Assembly (NCBI GenBank): GCA_001788095.1
Contig: MFZX01000043.1
Coordinates: 1-43,338 of the forward strand
DNA: 43,338 bases
DNA from: Candidatus Roizmanbacteria bacterium RIFCSPHIGHO2_12_FULL_37_23
Lineage (GTDB): Bacteria > Patescibacteriota > Microgenomatia > UBA1406 > HO2-37-13b
Direction of reading: 5' to 3'
Below are positions 36,454 through 43,338 of this stretch, piece after piece. Every line of letters begins with the position of its first letter. The stretch's first letter is position 1. The notes below the pieces were generated by a model, which saw only the letters and a program-made list of their open reading frames with translations, was not told where the DNA came from and did no database searches. The position numbers and the translations under genes were made by a program.

Positions 36454-37077
36454 TTAACTTCCAACAGTATATTCATTCTGTTGAATCTCATCAAAACCAA
36501 TCTCAGAACAGTTTTGGCATTCAAATGTAAAACCATCGAGCATTGTATTTTGTCCATTATATCCTGATGTACCAAACACCCATTGATCAGAATATGCTGA
36601 TTGATCTATCTGGTACTGTTCTCGTCTTCCAGCTGGACCTCCTGGATCCCCGATTGTTGAAGTATACCGTCCTTCTGTAGTTGTTGCATGATCGTCTGGT
36701 ATAAATATCCATACAACATGATATTTATCGAGTTCATCATTTCCATCAAAATCCCAGTTCGCATAAAGGTCATTACCTACACCACCTGAGTGATTATACG
36801 CCCAATGCATATGACTAGGTCCACAGATTTCCCCAGTGTTTCTACAAATAAGTGTATCTATGTTCCCACAAAAACCTTCATTCCAATCAATCGCCCATCT
36901 ATTTGGTTCTCCTCCATATTTTGTCCACTGACAACCACCATCCGCAACACGTTCCCATCCATTACATTCATAACCACCACAAGCTTCTGATTTACATGAA
37001 TCACATCCTTGAGCATTTACACCCCCAACAAAATATAATCCTAGGAGAATTAAAAAAACCAATATTAATTTTTTCAT
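36454..37077 (-). CDS. Secreted Cys-rich hypothetical protein
   Basis: Signal peptide MKKLILVFLILLGLYFVGGVNA; many Cys. Confidence 0.7.
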   Translation of the reverse strand: MKKLILVFLILLGLYFVGGVNAQGCDSCKSEACGGYECNGWERVADGGCQWTKYGGEPNRWAIDWNEGFCGNIDTLICRNTGEICGPSHMHWAYNHSGGVGNDLYANWDFDGNDELDKYHVVWIFIPDDHATTTEGRYTSTIGDPGGPAGRREQYQIDQSAYSDQWVFGTSGYNGQNTMLDGFTFECQNCSEIGFDEIQQNEYTVGS

Positions 37078-37868
37078 AAGCTTAATGTATTTGAGTAACT
37101 AACAACATCTCCCCCCGGAGATAATCCGACCTGAATAAATGGATGAACTTTATCATCAAGTATGGTACTAGTATCTTCCCACCTAAAGAAGGTTCTGATT
37201 GTGTATTCATTCTCTTTTACATTGACTTTTAGCGTAAGATTGTCTAATGAAACAGGACTATATTCCTTGGCAATATTTTCTGCGATTGTTTGAAGTTTAG
37301 CCTGATTCAATGAAGCAATTTCATTGTACGTTATACGAGCTTCACCTTCTTTAAATGGTCTTGGACCATATTGTATTACTTCATTCGTTGATTCATTTAC
37401 TACATACATATGAAGGCCAACGGTATATAGTTCTAACTTAGCAGCGCTTTTATATGGATCGTCGCCGCGCATCTTATATTCAATGACGTCTGCGCTTCTT
37501 TTTGTATTTGCAAGCGTTGCAAACGTATCTATGTTTTTTATTGCATTTTGACGCTCGCTTTCAGGACGAGCTAATAGCTTATGGACCTGAGCCATTGTTT
37601 CATCTTGAAGAGCTTCTATCTTTTCAGCTGATGCTCCTGAAAATACTTTTCTTCCTCTAAACTCTTCAGTTGTTCCATGCTCAAATTCATAATCTGTTGC
37701 GGTTTTAAGATTTGATAGCAACTGCTTTGCCACAGCAACCTTTTCTTGACTGGTAGCTGGATATTCATATCCGCCCTCTTGATTTTGGGCGAACACGACT
37801 GACCCTATGACTAAACCTAGAGATAGAACTATAGCAATAAGTCCTATTGTTATTCTTCTATTTTTCAT
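37074..37868 (-). CDS. Secreted hypothetical protein
   Basis: Signal/TM ITIGLIAIVLSLGLVIGSVVFA; 4 nt overlap with downstream secreted ORF. Confidence 0.7.
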   Translation of the reverse strand: MKNRRITIGLIAIVLSLGLVIGSVVFAQNQEGGYEYPATSQEKVAVAKQLLSNLKTATDYEFEHGTTEEFRGRKVFSGASAEKIEALQDETMAQVHKLLARPESERQNAIKNIDTFATLANTKRSADVIEYKMRGDDPYKSAAKLELYTVGLHMYVVNESTNEVIQYGPRPFKEGEARITYNEIASLNQAKLQTIAENIAKEYSPVSLDNLTLKVNVKENEYTIRTFFRWEDTSTILDDKVHPFIQVGLSPGGDVVSYSNTLSL

Positions 37869-38029
37869 AGGAAGTACATAGAACTGATAATAGCTGTAAT
37901 ATAGTACTATTTCTTACGGAAGTAAAGTATGATTTCTGTCAAAACAAAACCAATTTTTTCAGCTTATAAAAATTGAAAGAGTAGGAGTTATTCATCTGGA
38001 TATAAAATACTATAGATCAAAATACCCTC

Positions 38030-38425
38030 TTACATTTCCGACGTTTGTCCATCAAAATGCTCTTCTTTTTCGTCTGCTTTTGTGGGTTGTATCGTGTCTT
38101 TTTGATGTTCTGGGGGGGAATAAAGAGTGTAAAGTTTCAATTCGCTATTTCCAGTATTAATGACGTTGTGATGTGTTCCTGCAGGGATAATGATGGCCCA
38201 GTTATCACTCACATTGTATTCTGTCTCGCCATTATTAAGAATTACTTTAGCTCTTCCTTGCTCTATACGAATGAATTGGTCAAGCTCATGAATTTCGTTA
38301 CTAATTTCTTCACCGGGCTTGAGGTTCATTACTACGAGTTGTGTATTTCGTGCGGTATAAAGCACGCGACGATAATCTGAATTTTTGATCGTTACTTCTT
38401 CAATATTTGCCGCATACCCTTTCAT
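38030..38425 (-). CDS. Cupin domain protein
   Basis: QLVVMNLKPGEEISNEIHELDQFIRIEQGRAKVILN...IIPAGTHHNVINTG. Confidence 0.92.
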   Translation of the reverse strand: MKGYAANIEEVTIKNSDYRRVLYTARNTQLVVMNLKPGEEISNEIHELDQFIRIEQGRAKVILNNGETEYNVSDNWAIIIPAGTHHNVINTGNSELKLYTLYSPPEHQKDTIQPTKADEKEEHFDGQTSEM

Positions 38426-38452
38426 ATATACAGTATAGTACTATTGCTAAAA

Positions 38453-38682
38453 TTATTTTCTGTAATAAACCCTTATCCATTCAATATTTCTGGTTAAGTC
38501 TTTTTCTTTTTCAAAGAAAATTTTATGTAATCCGATTTGAGAAAACATCTGTTCTAACTCGTTTGGCATTAATAAGGTAAATAATCAAGATTTGATTCTG
38601 GCAATCTGTTAGCTATTTTTTTAGCATAATCATCTGCTATCTCATTATATTTTTGAATTGTTCGCGACACCCGATCTTGCAT
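38453..38682 (-). pseudogene. SAM-dependent methyltransferase remnant (N- and C-terminal ends, core missing)
   Basis: MQDRVSRTIQKYNEIADDYAKKIANRLPESNLDYLPY* then other frame MPNELEQMFSQIGLHKIFFEKEKDLTRNIEWIRVYYRK*. Confidence 0.6.
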
Positions 38683-38704
38683 AGTAAAATACAGTTTCTT
38701 TAGT

Positions 38705-38851
38705 TTAAAATACAAGCCTCCAGATAAATAATAAAATCAAGATTGCTGCAATAGTCCCAAGTATATTTCTAGGAATCGGTATAAAACTAAATGCGATATC
38801 AGCAAGTACTAGAAAAATTAACAGTCCGATGATGAATTCAACAAGTCCCAT
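38705..38851 (-). CDS. Two-TM microprotein (48 aa)
   Basis: MGLVEFIIGLLIFLVLADIAFSFIPIPRNILGTIAAILILLFIWRLVF* with SD GGGGGTGATTCTAATG; not in ORF track. Confidence 0.65.
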   Translation of the reverse strand: MGLVEFIIGLLIFLVLADIAFSFIPIPRNILGTIAAILILLFIWRLVF

Positions 38852-38916
38852 TAGAATCACCCCCAATCTCATTCATGTTACAATTATATAAAATTAACCG
38901 AAGGGGGGTGAACTCT

Positions 38917-39273
38917 ATGAATCAACAACCAGCTACTACTGGAGGAACACAACCTGTAACAAAAGAAGAAAAACCATACATATTAAGCAATAAAACTGTT
39001 AATTATATTCTTGGATTAGTTGAGGCATTATTGCTTTTGCGATTTATTTTTAAACTATCAGGTGCAAATCCGGGGGCAGGCATCGTGCAATTTTTATACG
39101 ATGTCACAAATGTATTGATGGCGCCCTTTTTATTTATTTTTCCAACTTCGGCATCAGGAGGATCTATTTTTGAATGGTCGATATTAGTCGCAATGGTTAT
39201 ATACGCACTTGTGGTTTATGGAATTATAGGGATTCTTGATATAATTCGTACAGCTGATACTAACAAAACATAA
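38917..39273 (+). CDS. YggT family membrane protein
   Basis: GLVEALLLLRFIFKLSGANPGAGIVQFLYDVTNVLMAPF; SD GGGGGGTGA before ATG at 38917. Confidence 0.85.
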   Translation: MNQQPATTGGTQPVTKEEKPYILSNKTVNYILGLVEALLLLRFIFKLSGANPGAGIVQFLYDVTNVLMAPFLFIFPTSASGGSIFEWSILVAMVIYALVVYGIIGILDIIRTADTNKT

Positions 39274-39349
39274 TCGCACAAAAATTAGATTGAATAGATG
39301 AGACAATATTATGATGCTATGATATTGTAAAATTTGTTCTATTTGTTTT

Positions 39350-39592
39350 TTATATCCATAATCTTTGCTTTTTCTCTCTTCCCCATCCTTTAATCTCTTT
39401 CTCTCGCCTTCGTCCCTCGATTAATGTTTCATACTTCTCTTTATACTTTAAAATAACCGGTCTTCTTAACTTAGTATAGTGAGCTCCTCGCTTTGAATCA
39501 TTATGTTCTTTTAGCCTTTTTTCTAAATTATTGGTACATCCGGTGTAATATGAGCTGTCTGCGCACTGAAGAATATAAACAAAATAAGACAT
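39350..39592 (-). CDS. GIY-YIG nuclease family protein
   Basis: FVYILQCADSSYYTGCTNNLEKRLKEHNDSKRGAHYTKLRRPVILKYKEKY. Confidence 0.92.
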   Translation of the reverse strand: MSYFVYILQCADSSYYTGCTNNLEKRLKEHNDSKRGAHYTKLRRPVILKYKEKYETLIEGRRREKEIKGWGREKKQRLWI

Positions 39593-39596
39593 AAGA

Positions 39597-39618
39597 TTAA
39601 CAACCCTCGGGGTTAGGA
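39597..39618. repeat. Short hairpin repeat AACCC-TCG-GGGTT, copy 1
   Basis: TTAACAACCCTCGGGGTTAGGA. Confidence 0.7.
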
Positions 39619-39649
39619 CACAAAACCATTTAATCTTTATAACTATAAT

Positions 39650-40342
39650 CTAGAGAATTAAAACTTTTTGGATTTTTGCGCCGTACATTTTTCCGTTAGC
39701 TGGGTTAATCCTTCCTAATTGTGGTTCAATAGAAATTATTCCAGACAAAGGCCTATCACCAAATTGCCGATTAAGCAGAAGTCTGTGTTCCATTGGAGTT
39801 TTATCTACAGTCTGATGTTCGGGAACTTGAAAAATAGAATGTCCTACATCTTTATAAGGATCAAGTACTTCCATTCTTTTCTCTTTTGTTAAATAAATAC
39901 AGTAATCATACAGATCATTGACCGTCTTCGCTTCTTTTTCAGAAAATAATGCAGTTTTCTCAACAATTTCTTTTACATCCTTAATGATGCTTTCAAAAAA
40001 AACATTCTCTCCAACTATAACGGTATCACACCAGTTGGTCCAAATGGTTCCCATCATTGGAGTACAATCAATGAAGATGATATCGCTTTCTTTTACTCTA
40101 ATGTCTTCAGAAGGAAGATGTATTCTTCTACTAATTGGTTTCCCTGTAGCCTCTCCTGAATAGACAAGCACTGGGTACCAATATTCCTTGAAACCTCTAT
40201 CCTCTAATAGTGCGTAATATCTATCTGCAATGCTTTTTTCAGATTGACCTGGAGATATTTCCCTACTTAGTACATTGGTTGCCTCAACAGTTAATTTTTG
40301 AAGTTCATCGAATTTTTTTAGATACTCTTGATCTCGAAGCAT
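39650..40342 (-). CDS. M24 family metallopeptidase-like protein
   Basis: M24/creatinase-like fold: REISPGQSEKSIADRYYALLEDRGFKEYWYPVLVYSG, IIFIDCTPMMGTIWTNWCDTVIVG, DVGHSIFQVPEHQ, ISIEPQLG. Confidence 0.7.
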   Translation of the reverse strand: MLRDQEYLKKFDELQKLTVEATNVLSREISPGQSEKSIADRYYALLEDRGFKEYWYPVLVYSGEATGKPISRRIHLPSEDIRVKESDIIFIDCTPMMGTIWTNWCDTVIVGENVFFESIIKDVKEIVEKTALFSEKEAKTVNDLYDYCIYLTKEKRMEVLDPYKDVGHSIFQVPEHQTVDKTPMEHRLLLNRQFGDRPLSGIISIEPQLGRINPANGKMYGAKIQKVLIL

Positions 40343-40414
40343 TTACTACATGATAGCACTAACACCAACTCCAACTCTAGGATATTTTTTCACAGCTTTA
40401 GTATTATAGCTCCT

Positions 40415-40627
40415 TTAAACATCATGTCCTCTATTATTAGCAGTTAAAAAGGATATTCCTTGCTTTGAAAGTTTATCCGCTTCTAGTTCTATGAAATTAT
40501 GGGTGTAAAAATCTCCAGAAGTTCCATGAGAGTGAAATACAGCAATATCACTCTTCTTATTCACCCAAAAACCCTTTAGTTCAAGACCATCTTTAGTGAT
40601 AGTAGTTGCGAGCTGGCCACTTAACAT
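40415..40627 (-). pseudogene. Alpha/beta-hydrolase N-terminal fragment
   Basis: MLSGQLATTITKDGLELKGFWVNKKSDIAVFHSHGTSGDFYTHNFIELEADKLSKQGISFLTANNRGHDV*; ends before the nucleophile-elbow region. Confidence 0.65.
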
Positions 40628-40674
40628 ATAGCGTGTTAAGACTATTCTATCAGGAAATAAAAAAGAAACAATCG

Positions 40675-40719
40675 AAAAAAGTGGTGTGTGAGGTTCATCA
40701 CACACGCGGTGTGTGATGA
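40675..40719. repeat. Dual-hairpin GTGTGTGA repeat, copy B
   Basis: AAAAAAGTGGTGTGTGAGGTTCATCACACACGCGGTGTGTGATGA; ungapped 37/45 match to copy A by hand count. Confidence 0.85.
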
Positions 40720-40721
40720 TT

Positions 40722-41222
40722 TTATTTGGATACCGCTGTTAAATCATTTTCCGATTTTATGTTTACAGCATCTTGGAGGAGCCTTTCAAAAATAGCTGCA
40801 GTACTTGCAATTACTATGGAGGCAAACATGGTGTAAATACCTAAAGCAACAGGACCAGCTACATCATCACCACTGGCATTTAAAATAAGAAAGACATCTC
40901 CCAACACAATAAAGACAGGGATGACTAGTGCACAGTATTTTATTATCCTCACAGCTTTCACTGCTAATTGAGAAAAGACTTTATTGCTATCAACATAACC
41001 TAAAAACTTAAATGCGTAATATAACGCAACAAAAAATGGAATTGAAGCTATATAACCATAGATAATAAGTGGATCTTTATAAATACTGATTAGATCTAAG
41101 TTAGTAGCTCTTCCTTCAAGTTGGGGAAACCAAATCATCCATATAAGGGTACCGATTGCGATAAGTAAAATGACTACCTTTAGGAATAATGTTGAACTTT
41201 GTTTTACAAGTATTTTACCCAT
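40722..41222 (-). CDS. DUF2975-like membrane protein
   Basis: Four TMs; FKFLGYVDSNKVFSQLAVKAVRIIKYCALVIPV. Confidence 0.75.
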   Translation of the reverse strand: MGKILVKQSSTLFLKVVILLIAIGTLIWMIWFPQLEGRATNLDLISIYKDPLIIYGYIASIPFFVALYYAFKFLGYVDSNKVFSQLAVKAVRIIKYCALVIPVFIVLGDVFLILNASGDDVAGPVALGIYTMFASIVIASTAAIFERLLQDAVNIKSENDLTAVSK

Positions 41223-41240
41223 ACATTGATATGCTAACTC

Positions 41241-41513
41241 CTATTTTATCGATTTTAAGAGATTTTTATAAGCTTTTATCAAAGTTCCCTTTTTTGTCTT
41301 AGTCCATTTCTTAACTTCCTATTCTCTTTTCATAGCTTCTTGGAGCGTGGAAAATTTTTCAGAATAAACTAAAGCAACTGGTTTCTTTGCTCGTAAATAT
41401 TTTGCGCCTCGGGAAGTAGAAGAGTTATGCTCATGAATTCTTTTTTCTAAATTATTTGTCTGTCCGCAATATAAAGTACTATCAGAACATCGAAGAATAT
41501 AGAAGTAAAACAT
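41241..41513 (-). pseudogene. GIY-YIG nuclease gene interrupted by in-frame TAG
   Basis: MFYFYILRCSDSTLYCGQTNNLEKRIHEHN...LQEAMKRE[TAG]EVKKWTKTKKGTLIKAYKNLLKSIK*. Confidence 0.75.
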
Positions 41514-41562
41514 TTATTAATTCCTTTCGACTCGTTTCACTCACTCAAGACCTTCGCTTGTT

Positions 41563-42144
41563 CTAATCAATAAATTTGTCCGGGAGAGAAATCGGTTTAT
41601 ACTCCTTGAAATAATTAATAATATTGTTAATATCATCCTCGATGAGGACAATATTTCCAAGCGCAATTTTTGAGAAGCTTTTTTCAGTCATATATTTCAG
41701 GAATTCAATGAATTTGTCGTAAAAACCCTTGTAATTATAAATAGCTATTGGCTTATCAAACAATTTATTGGCTTTACCACCGACTATTATTCCTAATTCC
41801 TCAAGAGTCCCATAACCACCAGGTAAAATTATAAATCCATTTGATAGTTCAACAATTTTTCTTTTCCTATCCTCCATTGTTGGAACTAAAAATTTCTCAT
41901 CCAAATTAGAATAGGCTTTATACCCTTTGGTTACTTTCATTAAGTCTTTTGCAATTACTCCAACTAAGTCTTTTCCACCATTATCTTTGTAACTTTTTGC
42001 AAGCTCTCCCATCATCCCATAATCGGTTCCTCCAAAAACAACTCCAAATCCTTCATGAGCCAAGCTAGCCGCAACCATATGAGTTAAATCTATATATTCG
42101 GGAGCCACTTTTAGAGAAGAAGTTAAACTTATACCAATTCTCAT
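41563..42144 (-). CDS. LOG family protein
   Basis: FGGTDYGMMGELA, FIILPGGYGTLEELG. Confidence 0.9.
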   Translation of the reverse strand: MRIGISLTSSLKVAPEYIDLTHMVAASLAHEGFGVVFGGTDYGMMGELAKSYKDNGGKDLVGVIAKDLMKVTKGYKAYSNLDEKFLVPTMEDRKRKIVELSNGFIILPGGYGTLEELGIIVGGKANKLFDKPIAIYNYKGFYDKFIEFLKYMTEKSFSKIALGNIVLIEDDINNIINYFKEYKPISLPDKFID

Positions 42145-42162
42145 AGAGATATTATATGTTAA

Positions 42163-42184
42163 TTAATAACCCTCGGGGTTGGGA
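42163..42184. repeat. Short hairpin repeat AACCC-TCG-GGGTT, copy 2
   Basis: TTAATAACCCTCGGGGTTGGGA. Confidence 0.7.
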
Positions 42185-42206
42185 ATTTGAACGAGCTTAT
42201 TATAAA

Positions 42207-42686
42207 CTACATATCTAGAAACACTACCCTATTATTTGTCCAGGATAGAAACTTTTTTAGATCACTTATATCTATAACCAACGTTGCTGTATTAATATTA
42301 GGATGAAATCCCAGCTTCTCAAACTTCAAAAGATCTTTATCTACAATAATATTTACTTCTTTATTTTCGTCATTAATTAATCCGAAAGGAGATACTGCCC
42401 CCGGGAGTAATTCAAGATATTTCATAAGTCTTTCAGGGGAAGCAAGGCTGAGTCTACTTTCATCTAACTGAGAAGTAAGTTTTTTTAGATCAACTTGTTT
42501 TAAACCTTCAATAATTATTAGATAGTGTTTGTCTCCTTTTTTATTTCTAATAAAAAGGTTTTTGCTATGGCCAGTATTAATTCCTGCAAAATACTCATTT
42601 GCTTCTTCAACAGTATAAACCGCAGGATGCTCGTATTTTTGGTACTCAATACCTAATTCTTCAAGTATTTGATAAATATCTTTCAT
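42207..42686 (-). CDS. YbaK/ProX-type aminoacyl-tRNA deacylase
   Basis: EELGIEYQKYEHPAVYTVEEA, HSKNLFIRNKKGDKHYLIIIEGLKQVDLKKL, LPGAVSPFGLIND. Confidence 0.9.
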   Translation of the reverse strand: MKDIYQILEELGIEYQKYEHPAVYTVEEANEYFAGINTGHSKNLFIRNKKGDKHYLIIIEGLKQVDLKKLTSQLDESRLSLASPERLMKYLELLPGAVSPFGLINDENKEVNIIVDKDLLKFEKLGFHPNINTATLVIDISDLKKFLSWTNNRVVFLDM

Positions 42687-42704
42687 AATAAAGATTCCCG
42701 GATG

Positions 42705-43286
42705 TTAACCTTTAGATAACTGCTTTCTTCTAATAAAGAGCATACCTATAAACGCCCAGTTCATAACAACTAGCGAGATGGGGTAAAGCGACGTGGTGAT
42801 TGTAAAGTTCGATAGAGCAAAAAGTGATAACAAAAATTTGAAACCACTTAAAAAATAAGTTATCAATGTTTCTTCGTTTGGCTTAAAGTAAGATTTCCTA
42901 AATGTTGGGAAAAATCCCAAAGCATCTATAACAGAAATAAGAATTACAGAAAGCAATGGTCCTTTTGTTAAATACCATAAAATAAGTGCCAACCCCGCCC
43001 CTATTAAACTTAACCAATCTATAAGTACAATATTTTTTCTTCCCTTTACTACACCAGCTATAAATATAAAAAAACATATAACTGCGGTGAATCCTGTAAC
43101 CCAAGCTCCTGGTCCCGCCCCATCTACTACCTGACCCGCGAAACCTATTGCTGTTAATATTCCCCAAACTAGCCAAGAGAATGCATGGGGCTTAGTTTTA
43201 TTTGCAAAGATATCCTTAAAATAGGGAATGTAACTAATGAATGCTATAACCGTAGCAGTAACTCCAATTACAGATTTGTAGTCCAT
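42705..43286 (-). CDS. Polytopic membrane protein, possibly PQ-loop/SWEET-like
   Basis: ATVIAFISYIPYFKDIFANKTKPHAFSWLVWGILTAIGF repeated-helix layout. Confidence 0.6.
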   Translation of the reverse strand: MDYKSVIGVTATVIAFISYIPYFKDIFANKTKPHAFSWLVWGILTAIGFAGQVVDGAGPGAWVTGFTAVICFFIFIAGVVKGRKNIVLIDWLSLIGAGLALILWYLTKGPLLSVILISVIDALGFFPTFRKSYFKPNEETLITYFLSGFKFLLSLFALSNFTITTSLYPISLVVMNWAFIGMLFIRRKQLSKG

Positions 43287-43338
43287 GTTAGGAGTATATC
43301 AAGAAAGTTCTAACATAGCACACTGAGGCTATCTTAAA

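Noticed and set aside
40628-40705. N-terminal extension MCDEPHTPLF... of the hydrolase fragment, and MSLITHGRCDILHTPLF... of the GNAT protein
   Set aside because: Both are translations of the dual-hairpin repeat, not conserved protein sequence.
24200-41513. Stop-codon reassignment suggested by in-frame TAA (ApbE-like) and TAG (GIY-YIG)
   Set aside because: Many intact genes in the window end normally at TAA or TAG, and the two interrupted genes show other signs of decay or are explained by single mutations.

Overview
AT-rich window (43.3 kb) with compact gene packing and many TM-anchored surface proteins. The gene content looks like a Candidate Phyla Radiation (Patescibacteria, probably Microgenomates-like) bacterium, but that assignment is inferred from content and style only. 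Main content: (1) a minus-strand run (~7558 to 1) encoding a complete mevalonate pathway (HMG-CoA reductase, archaeal-type HMG-CoA synthase/thiolase/DUF35, two GHMP kinases, diphosphomevalonate decarboxylase cut by the window edge), headed by an ECF-like sigma factor and two membrane proteins; (2) a GH15 / glycosyltransferase / GH57 glucan cluster next to tRNA-Gln(CTG); (3) an EndoQ-like PHP nuclease followed by a UvrD/Rep-family helicase, both ending in QLKL[I/F], which resembles the bacterial beta-clamp-binding motif; (4) a four-gene cluster of Pro/Thr-, Gly- and Cys-rich surface proteins; (5) accessory genes (MscL, VKOR, MsrB, MFS, transketolase, SDR, cupin, YggT, LOG, ProX/YbaK and others); (6) a 38-41.5 kb region with several degraded genes and short repeated hairpins. 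The best leads are the EndoQ-helicase pair, the sigma-headed mevalonate run, the core-deleted ApbE next to an NqrB/RnfD-like protein, and a repeated dual-hairpin element. All family calls are from motif reading; no database search was run.
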